A stretch of DNA of 36,741 nt, from NCBI GenBank assembly GCA_016190755.1, contig JACPPY010000066.1, forward strand, positions 1 through 36,741, written 5' to 3'. The stretch is from Chloroflexota bacterium (GTDB lineage Bacteria; Chloroflexota; Dehalococcoidia; JACPPY01). The notes beneath the pieces were generated by a model. The model did no database searches, was not told the origin of the DNA, and saw only the letters and a list, made by a program, of their open reading frames with translations. The position numbers and the translations under genes are program-made. Positions 1 through 8,590 of the stretch are shown here, in pieces; position 1 is the first letter of the stretch, and each line of letters starts with the position of its first letter.

Positions 1-9
1 CCATGGAAT

Positions 10-114
10 TTCCCGCGAAACGCGGTAGTCGGTGAATCAGTCCGTATCTGTGGAACTGCCCCGGTCAAGACCTTTCGTATCTGGCGCTTTGCAGTTTTGC
101 GCGTTTCGCGGGAA
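10..114. repeat. 15-bp perfect inverted repeat (ttcccgcgaaacgcg, 10-24 / cgcgtttcgcgggaa, 100-114) enclosing 75 bp
   Basis: Read directly; arms are exact reverse complements. RHS-like reading frame becomes recognisable right after the right arm. Confidence 0.75.
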
Positions 115-167
115 GCTCTACCTACGGGCTGACCGCCAGTACCCTGTACCATTTCCGGGCCAAGGCT

Positions 168-2318
168 GTGGGCGGCGGTACCGCCTATGGCAGTGACTTT
201 ACCCTCACCACTATGGCGCCTAATGCCATCACCACCACCTACACCTACGATACCCTGGGCAACCTCACACAGGTGACGGACAATAAGGGCAATACGACGG
301 CCATCACCTATGACTGGCTCTCCCGCAAGGCGAGCATGACGGACCTGGATATGGGATACTGGGCCTATACCTATGACAGCAACGGCAACCTGATAAGCCA
401 GAGGGATGCCAGGGGGACGGTGCTCACCTTCACCTATGACGCCCTGAACCGTATGGCGGCCAAGAAGAACGGGGCCAACACACTGGCCAGCTACAGCTAC
501 GATGACACCACCGGCGGCAACAAGGGCAAGGGCCGGCGCACTGGCATGAGCGATGCCGGAGGCACGGTCAGCTACACCTACGATTCCTGGGGCCGGAACA
601 CCAAGGAAGACCGGGTGATAGACAGCAACACCTATACCACCCAGTACGCCTATGACGGCGCCGACCGGGTAACCACCATCACCTATCCCACCACGGAGAC
701 GGTCACCCAGACCTACAATGGTCGGGGGCTGCCTTACACCCTGTCGGGGTCGGTAGCCGGCACGCTGGTAAGCTCCACGCTGTACAACCAGATGGGCCAG
801 GGCACGCAGATCGACCTGGGCAACGGCCTGCGCTCCCTAACCAACTACTATGGCCTGGATACCCTGGACTCAGGTGATGCCTCCAACTACTATGGGAAGC
901 TGTACCGCATCAAGACGTATAAGGTGTCCGACGGCACAACCCTGCAGCACCAAAAGTACTCCTGGGATGCCGGCGGCAACCTCTCTTCCCGGCAGGATGC
1001 GGTGGCCTCGGAGACGGAGAGCTTCACCTACGACAACCTGTCGCGGCTGGTGGCAGCGAGCGGGCCCTACACGGAGTCCTTTGCCTACGACACACTGGGC
1101 AACATGACCTCCAAGAACAGTGTGAGCTACACCTATGCTCCTTTGCAGCCGCATGCGGTAGTCGGGGTAGGGAGCTACACCGAGCACTATGACCTCAACG
1201 GCAACATGGACACCAGGGCTGATGCCACCGGCTCCCAGACTATAAGCTGGAACGTGGAGAACCAGCTCTCACAGATAGTAGGCTCAGGAGGATATTCCGG
1301 CACCTCCACCTATACCTACGACGGGGATGGCAGGCGCATCAAGAAGGCAGAGGGTGGGAATACCATCGTCTACGTGGGCCGGTACTACGAGAAGAACATC
1401 ACCACCAGCACGGAGACCTCGCATTACTACCTGGGCGGGCAGCAGGTAGCCATCAAGAAAGGGAGTACGCTGGAGTACCTGCACCAGGACAGCCTCAACA
1501 GCACCAGTGTAAGCACCACCTCCACCGGGGCACAGCAGTCCACCATACGCTACTTTCCATACGGAGCTACGAGGTCTTCTACAGGTACGCTGGGAACAGA
1601 CCAGCAGTATACCGGGCAGAGGCTGGATGGCACAGGGCTCTATTATTATGGTGCAAGATACTACTATTATGGTGCAAGATACTACGACCCACAGATAGGA
1701 AGGTTCATTAGCCCAGACCAAGTAACTCACTCCGGGCCTTTGCCTTTCGGGAAGACCATCGACGCACTCACTGTATCATATGACGGGCCTTGGGCATTGA
1801 CCAGCAAGTCCAATTTGCCTGCTTTGCCAGCTGTGGTTGATCCGCAGGAACACAATCGATACACCTATGTATTGAATAACCCATTCAAATACACGGATCC
1901 AACAGGGAATCAGGTGCAGGTGGGCGTTCTGGTGCCAGTATTGGTTGGTGCGGGTCCGGTGGGTTGGACTATTCTGGGAATACTGGGAATCGGGTTAGTT
2001 GGGTATGTCGTTTACAGATACGAGGACTCCCAACCGATCCAGTCCGCGAAAACTGCGACAGGAAAGTTGATTGAGGATATCACAGCGCATCCAGAAGGCT
2101 GGCGCTTGGTCGATCGCCAAATGCCTGTTCCGGCCACCGGCAAGAAGTACCTTCGTGGTACCAGCATAGAGGAGGTTTGGGAAAATGCTGATGGTCAGAG
2201 ACTGGAACGGCATATCATTTACGACGAGAATGGTAATATAGTGCACGACCATTACCGGGGTACCGATAACGACCAGTCCGATCAAGATGAAGGAGGTGAT
2301 GAAGAATATGCTGAATAG
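168..2318 (+). CDS. RHS/YD-repeat protein with RHS-associated core and variable C-terminal tip (candidate polymorphic toxin), 5'-truncated
   Basis: Many YTYD/GN repeats, core motif YYGARYYDPQIGRFISPD, DPTG boundary, then a unique tip. Frame is open upstream only to a stop at 33-35; FN3-like 'GLTASTLYHFRAKAV' precedes the GTG at 168. Confidence 0.85.
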   Translation: MGGGTAYGSDFTLTTMAPNAITTTYTYDTLGNLTQVTDNKGNTTAITYDWLSRKASMTDLDMGYWAYTYDSNGNLISQRDARGTVLTFTYDALNRMAAKKNGANTLASYSYDDTTGGNKGKGRRTGMSDAGGTVSYTYDSWGRNTKEDRVIDSNTYTTQYAYDGADRVTTITYPTTETVTQTYNGRGLPYTLSGSVAGTLVSSTLYNQMGQGTQIDLGNGLRSLTNYYGLDTLDSGDASNYYGKLYRIKTYKVSDGTTLQHQKYSWDAGGNLSSRQDAVASETESFTYDNLSRLVAASGPYTESFAYDTLGNMTSKNSVSYTYAPLQPHAVVGVGSYTEHYDLNGNMDTRADATGSQTISWNVENQLSQIVGSGGYSGTSTYTYDGDGRRIKKAEGGNTIVYVGRYYEKNITTSTETSHYYLGGQQVAIKKGSTLEYLHQDSLNSTSVSTTSTGAQQSTIRYFPYGATRSSTGTLGTDQQYTGQRLDGTGLYYYGARYYYYGARYYDPQIGRFISPDQVTHSGPLPFGKTIDALTVSYDGPWALTSKSNLPALPAVVDPQEHNRYTYVLNNPFKYTDPTGNQVQVGVLVPVLVGAGPVGWTILGILGIGLVGYVVYRYEDSQPIQSAKTATGKLIEDITAHPEGWRLVDRQMPVPATGKKYLRGTSIEEVWENADGQRLERHIIYDENGNIVHDHYRGTDNDQSDQDEGGDEEYAE
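1644..1685 (+). repeat. Perfect 21-bp tandem duplication (tattatggtgcaagatactac x2) inside the RHS core motif
   Basis: Read directly; encodes YYGARYY twice in frame. Confidence 0.95.
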
Positions 2319-2688
2319 GCTGGAGCACAATTTGCTGTCGGAAATGGTTCAAAGTAGTGAACCATTTCACGCCTTATATTCTGATATCACTCGTGACGTA
2401 CCAGGAACAACATTGAACAAAATCCTCGAAGCTCTTGTGCGATTGAAGGATCTGAGTCTGATATATTGCTTCTACTATGGTCAGGATGCAGGTGGCACCC
2501 CTGGGAAGGAGTTCTCATGTCAAGACATGTCTCTGCAGGACTTTGCAGCGCACTACGCCGGAAGGACTCATGAGCAGTTGAGTAAGTATCCACTTGGTGT
2601 CGAGTATTACTTTCAAGCAACGCCTAAGGGGCGAATGGAAGAGGCAAAGGAAGAGTACGACGCCTACTATGTCAAGAAACGAGGCTGA
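2287..2688 (+). CDS. Small protein overlapping the RHS tip by 32 bp; candidate cognate immunity protein
   Basis: 133-aa ORF in another frame overlapping the 3' end of the RHS gene; position typical of RHS immunity genes. Family not recognised. Confidence 0.55.
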   Translation: MKEVMKNMLNRLEHNLLSEMVQSSEPFHALYSDITRDVPGTTLNKILEALVRLKDLSLIYCFYYGQDAGGTPGKEFSCQDMSLQDFAAHYAGRTHEQLSKYPLGVEYYFQATPKGRMEEAKEEYDAYYVKKRG

Positions 2689-2773
2689 CAGTCGGCATTC
2701 TGTTTCCTGCTTCGACTCTCGGTTTGGCGTTAACGTTAAAATGACGCCAGGTTAGAACCACGGAATGAGTTCG

Positions 2774-2801
2774 TTGAATCCGCCATTGTATCTGCTACAA
2801 T
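2774..2801 (+). promoter_or_regulatory. Sigma70-like promoter (TTGAAT-16 bp-TACAAT) in front of transposase remnant / RHS cassette
   Basis: Motif match by eye: ttgaat 2774-2779, tacaat 2796-2801. Confidence 0.4.
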
Positions 2802-2830
2802 AGCCTCGCATTCATTTGCGGAGGTGCTCG

Positions 2831-2946
2831 ATGCTTCGGCAGAAGTCGCCCCAAGCCTCGTTTTATGGCAGCTACCTCTATGACCGCACTGTTCCTCCAG
2901 ACCACCTTCTCAGGAAGATCAACGCGGTGGTTGACTACCGATACCT
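2831..2946 (+). pseudogene. N-terminal fragment of an IS1182/IS5-type transposase
   Basis: MLRQKSPQASFYGSYLYDRTVPPDHLLRKINAVVDYRYL resembles the N-terminus of IS1182-like transposases; ends abruptly where RHS homology starts. Confidence 0.6.
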
Positions 2947-3968
2947 GGAATGTAGAGAACCAGCTCTCACAGATCGTGGGCTCAGGAGGCTATTCCGGCA
3001 CCTCCACCTATACCTACGATGGAGACGGCAAGAGGATCAAGAAGGTAGAGGGTGGGAATACCATCGTCTACGTGGGCCGGTACTATGAGAAGAACATCAC
3101 CACCAGCATGGAGACCTCGCACTACTACCTGGGCGGGCAGCAGGTAGCCATCAAGAAAGGGAGTACGCTGGAGTATCTGCACCAGGACTCCCTCAACAGC
3201 ACTACGGTAAGCACCACCTCCACCGGGGCCCAGCAGTCCACCATACGCTACTTTCCATACGGAGCTACGAGGTCTTCTACAGGTACGCTGGGCACAGACC
3301 AGGAGTACACCGGGCAGAGGTTGGACAATACCGGCCTGTACTTCTACAATGCCCGGTACTACGATCCTAACATTGGGAGGTTCATTTCTCCTGATGATGT
3401 AACACCGGACTATACCAATCCGCAGGACCTGAACAGGTATTCCTACGTCCACAACAACCCGCTAACTTATAATGATCCAACAGGACATTTTGCCCCGATC
3501 GCAATTGCGGGAATCGTAATTGGTGTCAAGGAGTTGGTAGTAATCACGGCCAGTGCCATCGGCTTGGTGTACTATGGCCAGCGCCTGGGCAGTGTCGTGG
3601 AAACCAGAAGCCACTATCCTTCTTCTACGCAGCCTGATTTCAGTATTCCAACACCTGACGAATTCAACATGTGGCCTGGCGGATCTGGACCTCCCAAGCT
3701 CGGACCTATAAGCAAAGCCATCCTGGCGGGCCTTGCTACTGCAACAGCTGCAGGGGCTGTGGCGCAGACATCGCAAGATGACCAACCGCCTTTGCCTTCG
3801 TCTGAGCCCGACCTCCCTGGTACTTCTTCTGGTGCACCTGGGACGGGAGGATATCCATATGCTCTTAATACTCCAACACCTGTTGGGGATGCGGAATCCA
3901 CAAACAGAGGATCAGATGCATCTATGGACGATCCAAGCACATATTACTATTATGATGAGTGGAACTGA
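2865..3968 (+). CDS. Orphan RHS core plus distinct C-terminal tip (displaced rhs-CT cassette)
   Basis: From ~2945 nearly identical to ~1251-1713 of the first RHS gene, then diverges after RHS core/DPTG. The first ~28 aa are an out-of-frame read of the transposase remnant. Confidence 0.75.
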   Translation: MAATSMTALFLQTTFSGRSTRWLTTDTWNVENQLSQIVGSGGYSGTSTYTYDGDGKRIKKVEGGNTIVYVGRYYEKNITTSMETSHYYLGGQQVAIKKGSTLEYLHQDSLNSTTVSTTSTGAQQSTIRYFPYGATRSSTGTLGTDQEYTGQRLDNTGLYFYNARYYDPNIGRFISPDDVTPDYTNPQDLNRYSYVHNNPLTYNDPTGHFAPIAIAGIVIGVKELVVITASAIGLVYYGQRLGSVVETRSHYPSSTQPDFSIPTPDEFNMWPGGSGPPKLGPISKAILAGLATATAAGAVAQTSQDDQPPLPSSEPDLPGTSSGAPGTGGYPYALNTPTPVGDAESTNRGSDASMDDPSTYYYYDEWN

Positions 3969-4036
3969 CGATAATGTCTATGATGGACGAGTACCCGTGA
4001 TTCTGAAGCTGTTCATGGCTTTGGAGAGAAGTTTGT

Positions 4037-4408
4037 GTGGGTGCCATAGACCGATTGCTAAACCGATTGGCACGTGGAGATATGGCACAGGATGGAGATC
4101 CCAACATGATAAATGATCGACTCTTGTTTCACTTAGTTGCGGGCATGATGTTCCTTATCTTTGCCGCACGTGCCTACACCATATACTCAAAGCGGCGCAC
4201 CAAGTACAACCTGGCCATGCTAGTGGTCGTCATTGTTCTCTTCGTTCTGATAGTCTTGGACTACGTCTACCCAAGAAGTTTGAAGTATGTTGGTGGAACT
4301 CCAGTTCAAATCCTATTAGCCACGATCTCCATACTGTCGTTGCTGTTGTTCTTGTTTTACCCGGAGATGAAGGGGTTTCTTGCCCGGAGGAAGATGAGAG
4401 ATAAATGA
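4037..4408 (+). CDS. Small multi-TM membrane protein, candidate immunity for second RHS tip
   Basis: About three hydrophobic segments; directly downstream of the RHS cassette. True start may be ATG 4082 or 4106. Confidence 0.5.
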   Translation: MGAIDRLLNRLARGDMAQDGDPNMINDRLLFHLVAGMMFLIFAARAYTIYSKRRTKYNLAMLVVVIVLFVLIVLDYVYPRSLKYVGGTPVQILLATISILSLLLFLFYPEMKGFLARRKMRDK

Positions 4409-4415
4409 TCTAAGA

Positions 4416-4572
4416 AGCACAGAGACCTCGCACTACTACCTGGGCGGGCAGCAGGTAGCCATCAAGAAAGGGAGTACGCTGGAGTACCTACACCAGGACT
4501 CCCTCAACAACACCAGTGTAAGCAGCACCTCCGCCGGGGCACAGCAGTCCACCATATGCTACTTTCCATACG
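4416..4572 (+). pseudogene. Third RHS core fragment (157 bp)
   Basis: Collinear without indels to 1407-1563 and 3105-3261. Confidence 0.85.
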
Positions 4573-4674
4573 CGGACCGCTGAGATAGTCGTGCAGTTCG
4601 TCCGTCCGAGCCAACAGCTCCATATCGGCCTGGGAATACTTCTGGGGGAAACGATGCCGCAGGTAGGGCTGCCT
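4573..4674 (-). pseudogene. Integrase/transposase fragment
   Basis: Minus-strand frame reads RQPYLRHRFPQKYSQADMELLARTDELHDYLSGP, resembling the segment of DDE integrases preceding 'LSGPATRKI'. No start codon; abuts the RHS fragment. Confidence 0.45.
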
Positions 4675-4782
4675 TAGAAACAACCCCCTTCTTCAGTCTC
4701 ATCTTGTGTTAGAAGAGACTTGCTGCGGAGGCACCCCTATCATCCATGGTATTATAAGGAGCTTTGGATACGTAGCCGGTGC

Positions 4783-5079
4783 ATGGCCAGAGCAAGGAAG
4801 TCACTTACCAGGGGATATCGTCCTGTGGCGAAAATCGTTTTGGATTTGCACGATATCTTCAATCGGGGCGTAGCGATTGACGCCGAGCTGAACCGCGTCA
4901 TCGACGAAGCGGTGCGGAAGAGGGTTACACTGGTAGAAATCATCCCCGGCAAGGGATCGGGACAGTTGAAGAAGCGGGTCTTGCGGTTCCTGGCACAACC
5001 GGAAATAAAGAGGCTTTACCACCGGCTGGAGAAGGACGACAAGAACTTCGGCAGGATCTTTGTCCATTTCAGGTTCTAG
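4783..5079 (+). CDS. Smr (small MutS-related) domain protein
   Basis: VLDLHDIF...AVRKRVTLVEIIPGKGSGQLKKRVLRFL matches the Smr LDLH / HGKGxG-like pattern. Confidence 0.8.
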   Translation: MARARKSLTRGYRPVAKIVLDLHDIFNRGVAIDAELNRVIDEAVRKRVTLVEIIPGKGSGQLKKRVLRFLAQPEIKRLYHRLEKDDKNFGRIFVHFRF

Positions 5080-5141
5080 GCAATCCGGGTTTTTGGGGAA
5101 GCTGATCGAGGTTGGTTCGTCGGCGATATAGTCGTTACGCT

Positions 5142-6065
5142 CTACTTCCGTGATGGCCTGTCCAGTAGGTCTTCCAGCGCTGAGTCGGCGGTTGGAAATT
5201 GGAAGCTGAATCCCAGCTCCAGCAGGCGCCGCGGCACAGCCCGCTGGCCGTCGAGGAGAACTGTTGACATTTCGCCGAACAGGGCGCGCAATAGCAGGGC
5301 TGGCGTCGGCGCCAGTGCCGGACGATGCAGGTGCTTTCCGAGAAGGCGGGTGAACTCGGCGTTGGTGATAGGGGTTGGAGCAGACAGGTTGAACGTACCC
5401 CTGGCGGACTCGTTATCTATCAGGAAGCGGATAGCCTTTACCTCATCGGACATGTGTATCCACGAAAGCCACTGGCGTCCGCTGCCAGTGCGCCCGCCGA
5501 CGAACATCCGAAACGGCAGCAGCATACGTGGCAGTGCACCACCCTTGGTGCTTAACACCACTCCGCTGCGGATAACGGCGCGACGGACTCCCATGGCCTC
5601 CACCGGAACCGTAGAGGTTTCCCAGTCGGCGACAACCCCGGCCAGGAAGTCGTTCCCCGGCGGCGTCGCCTCGGTCACCTCTTCATCCCGGCAGGGGCCA
5701 TAGTAACCGACCGCTGAAGCCTGGACGACCACGCGAGGCTTCTTTGCTGCCAGCTCGACGGCCTGTACCACGGCTGAGCCGGCATTCAACCGGCTCTCAC
5801 GTATGGTCTGCTTCCGGTTGGCGGTCCAGCGGCCGGCGCCGATATTCTCGCCTGCGAGGTTGACGATCGCATCAGCCCCGTTGGCCAGGGAAGCCCACCC
5901 ACCGGCGGTGCGTCCATCCCATTGCTCGGCGTGCACTCCGGCTGGCAACCCCGCAGCGCCAGAGGGGCTCCGGCTGAGGACGACAACCTCGTTGCCGTCT
6001 TGAGCCAAATCGGTCGCCAGAGCCCGGCCCACAAGGCCGCTGCCACCTGTGATCAAGACGCGCAT
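5142..6065 (-). CDS. TIGR01777-family NAD(P)-dependent epimerase (SDR, YfcH-like)
   Basis: MRVLITGGSGLVGRAL, NLAGENI, SAVGYYG, C-terminal GEMSTVLLDGQRAVPRRLLELGF. Start moved to the internal ATG at 6065. Confidence 0.9.
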   Translation of the reverse strand: MRVLITGGSGLVGRALATDLAQDGNEVVVLSRSPSGAAGLPAGVHAEQWDGRTAGGWASLANGADAIVNLAGENIGAGRWTANRKQTIRESRLNAGSAVVQAVELAAKKPRVVVQASAVGYYGPCRDEEVTEATPPGNDFLAGVVADWETSTVPVEAMGVRRAVIRSGVVLSTKGGALPRMLLPFRMFVGGRTGSGRQWLSWIHMSDEVKAIRFLIDNESARGTFNLSAPTPITNAEFTRLLGKHLHRPALAPTPALLLRALFGEMSTVLLDGQRAVPRRLLELGFSFQFPTADSALEDLLDRPSRK

Positions 6066-6094
6066 GTCTGGCCGGACCTCCTTGTGGCCGGTGC

Positions 6095-6505
6095 CTAAGG
6101 GGCTATTAGCTCGTTGAGGCCCGTGTACGGGTCCAGTTCCCGCCTCAACTGGTAGTCCAGTTCGCCGAGGACGACCTCGGCTGTCGAGAACACCGTCGCC
6201 TCGACGAGGTGTCCTCCGTGACATCTATCCTTGCTGCCGAGCTGGACGTGAAGGTGGACGACGAGGTCGTTGTCTTTGAGAGCTACCGAACCCTGTCCGC
6301 AAACGATCTCAAATGGTCCGGTGTAGTCGACGCTCGTGTACCCTCCCGGCATCTTGAGCAGAAAGTTCAGTCGGGCCCTCTCCAGCGACCCAATCAGGCC
6401 GATAATTACGGCAGAACGGACTCCGTTCGTGCTGCAGTAGGAGTTCACCGCCCGCATCAGTTCCTGGCCGGGCTTCATTCTGAATGTGTGTATCTTCTTG
6501 AACAA
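6095..6505 (-). CDS. PPC/DUF296 domain protein
   Basis: MFKKIHTFRMKPGQELMRAVNSYC...GLIGSLERARLNF...LHVQLG...GGHLVEATVFSTAEV. Confidence 0.8.
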   Translation of the reverse strand: MFKKIHTFRMKPGQELMRAVNSYCSTNGVRSAVIIGLIGSLERARLNFLLKMPGGYTSVDYTGPFEIVCGQGSVALKDNDLVVHLHVQLGSKDRCHGGHLVEATVFSTAEVVLGELDYQLRRELDPYTGLNELIAP

Positions 6506-6565
6506 GCTAACCCCCAGCCGGATTGGCCGGGGTAATCATAACACACTTTTTTCGTCGGGATCTGC

Positions 6566-6832
6566 TTAGGCTCTTGATTTCCTGACGTACACCCTGAGCC
6601 CGTCGGCGCCTTCGGTTATTCCCAGGAACTCATTACTCGTTGCCTGGCACCAGGCGGGCATGTCCGCTCTTATTCCCGGGTCATCGGATATCACTTCGAG
6701 CACCTGGCCTTTGGACATTCCCTTGATCTTCATGGCTGTATGCACGATAGGCATGGGACAGAACAGGCCGGTGCAATCCAACGTGGCATCGGAGTCTATG
6801 GTTTGTATCTTGCCCGTCTTTGTTATGGTCAT
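6566..6832 (-). CDS. TusA/SirA-family sulfurtransferase
   Basis: LDCTGLFCPMPIVHTAMKIKGMSKGQVLEVISDDPGIRADMPAWC. Confidence 0.9.
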   Translation of the reverse strand: MTITKTGKIQTIDSDATLDCTGLFCPMPIVHTAMKIKGMSKGQVLEVISDDPGIRADMPAWCQATSNEFLGITEGADGLRVYVRKSRA

Positions 6833-6909
6833 CGGCTATTCTCCCGGTTGAGCCATCGCTCTTTTCCTCTAGACCGACTGTTTGAAAAGGTGGAGCGCAG
6901 TCTCGGGCC

Positions 6910-7335
6910 TCAGATGTACCAGTTAGCCGTCGCACCCTCAGCAAGCTGCACGAAGTTTGCCAGCCCTGTCACCTGGTCTATCTCCGGAAGCAAGTCATCC
7001 CGGGCGATGTTCAACGTGGCCATCGCGCTGGCACAAGCGTGCAACTTCAACCCCAGCGCCTTGGCATCGGCCAGATAAGAACCTATGGCCTTGATACCGC
7101 CGGTGGACAGGCCGCGTTCGATGGCTTTCCTCTCTACAGGAGGTGTCTCTTCTCCAAGGTCGTCCAGATGGCATTTCGTGAACCGTCTCAGGCCGCCGTA
7201 GGTGAGCAATAAATGTACCTCACGGCCCATGGCAAGCCCGATCAATGCCAGCGACAGGGCGTACGTGGCTCGGTCGTAGGACCCGCTATGCAGAATTATG
7301 GTGATGCGCGGATTCGCCCCGCCTTCTCGCTTCAT
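6910..7335 (-). CDS. DsrE-family protein
   Basis: ITIILHSGSYDRATYALSLALIGLAMGREVHLLLTYGGL...LKLHACASAMATLNI. Confidence 0.75.
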   Translation of the reverse strand: MKREGGANPRITIILHSGSYDRATYALSLALIGLAMGREVHLLLTYGGLRRFTKCHLDDLGEETPPVERKAIERGLSTGGIKAIGSYLADAKALGLKLHACASAMATLNIARDDLLPEIDQVTGLANFVQLAEGATANWYI

Positions 7336-7343
7336 GAGTAAAT

Positions 7344-7832
7344 CTACTTTGCTCGTATCGTATCGGCCCAGGTCAGCAAGCCTACACCGGCATCCCGGGC
7401 TGACTGGTATCTTCCTGCCAGGGCCCGCAGTTTTTCAGACGAGAAGCGCTCGGCCAGTATATTGAGCCCATCGCAGTTGGTCACATGCACCAGCAGGTTG
7501 CGCGCAGCCTTTGCCACAGTGGCGCGTTCTTCGGGAGTTAGCTCTGGCCTGGCCAGCAGTGAAACCGCGACCTTGGCTGTCGCCACAACTCCGTCATGCT
7601 CTTTGATCAGTTGGTCGACGTACTCTCCAAGGAACTCCCTGAGAGCAGGATAAAGCGCTTCCTCTTCATATCGGAAATGCGGTCCGGTCAGGACGTCCAA
7701 TGCCCCCAGGGTTTGCCTGGCAGTTTCCAGGTCTCCCGCCTCCGCGGCTGAAGCCAGCTTCAGAAGCCCGTCGCGTACCTTCCGGTGGTCCTCGCGGAAT
7801 TCATCGATAGGGTCAAGTGTCTTTAGTGTCAT
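7344..7832 (-). CDS. Hemerythrin HHE-domain protein
   Basis: DEFREDHRKVRDGLLKL...HFRYEEEALYPAL...LIKEHDGVV. Confidence 0.85.
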   Translation of the reverse strand: MTLKTLDPIDEFREDHRKVRDGLLKLASAAEAGDLETARQTLGALDVLTGPHFRYEEEALYPALREFLGEYVDQLIKEHDGVVATAKVAVSLLARPELTPEERATVAKAARNLLVHVTNCDGLNILAERFSSEKLRALAGRYQSARDAGVGLLTWADTIRAK

Positions 7833-7857
7833 CTCATATCCTCCTCACGGGCGTCAA

Positions 7858-7873
7858 GCATGCGCCCGCATGC
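7858..7873. repeat. Palindrome GCATGCG-CC-CGCATGC upstream of hemerythrin gene
   Basis: Read directly; 7-bp perfect arms, 2-bp spacer. Confidence 0.8.
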
Positions 7874-7995
7874 AGATTTATGTACAACTAATGCTACAGT
7901 TAAGCGGACCCACCATCGACGACTAAAGTCTTGTATGAACTGGGGGAGGTCATGTATTCTGCACCGGCTTGGCGCTGCATATTGGGGATGTGAAA

Positions 7996-8301
7996 CTACG
8001 CGAGTAGATCGGCGCCGAATATGCCCTCTATCGCTCTCCTGGCTCCTGAACTGGCCCTTGTCGCAGTGGGATGATCGTAGGCCGCCGAATCGACAGTCAC
8101 CAGGCGCGCTAGGCCCCTTCTGCTCCTGAGCAACTGTTCCAGTATCACCTTGGCCATAGGGGAACGGCACGTGTTTCCAGCGCACACGAATAGCACATAG
8201 GCCTGCGAAGCTACCTGGCTCTGCTGTGCTGGAGGGCTTCCAGTGGCGAAGGCAGTGCTGAGCATATTGTTCTGCGACCACAAACCTACAGCTTTATACA
8301 T
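7996..8301 (-). pseudogene. C-terminally truncated low-molecular-weight phosphotyrosine phosphatase / arsenate-reductase-like protein
   Basis: VLFVCAGNTCRSPMAKVILEQLL (C-x5-R loop) and VTVDSAAYDHPTATRAS; stops before the C-terminal part carrying the general-acid Asp. Confidence 0.6.
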
Positions 8302-8302
8302 A

Positions 8303-8590
8303 CTATGGCACAGTATTCTTAATGAACTTGATCAACTTATCGATCTGCTGAGACGTCATGTCGTCTGCATGTCCCTGCATGGCTGTATCTTGTATGCCGT
8401 TGGATATAATGCCTTGCAGCACCTCTTCGCTCTTTCCTTTCAGATTATCTGCCGTTAGTGCCGGGCCGAGGCCGGATACACCCTCGCGGTTGACTCCATG
8501 GCACTCGCTACAGTGGTGTTCGTAGAGTTCCTGGTAGGTGTGGCACGCCTGTGGCGCATGAATAACACTGAGAGTGGCGTAGGACCTGTG
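8303..8590 (-). pseudogene. Cytochrome c domain without signal peptide or ATG/GTG/TTG start, in frame after the narK stop
   Basis: Frame reads HRSYATLSVIHAPQACHTYQELYEHHCSECHGVNREGVSGLGPALTADNLKGKSEEVLQGIISNGIQDTAMQGHADDMTSQQIDKLIKFIKNTVP*; paralogous to the domain in 18478-18939. Confidence 0.8.

Noticed and set aside
870-1187. Long antisense/alternate-frame ORFs within RHS genes (e.g. 850-1107, 870-1187, 1284-1730, 2982-3452)
   Set aside because: Overlap well-supported RHS coding sequence; low-plausibility composition consistent with GC-rich shadow ORFs.
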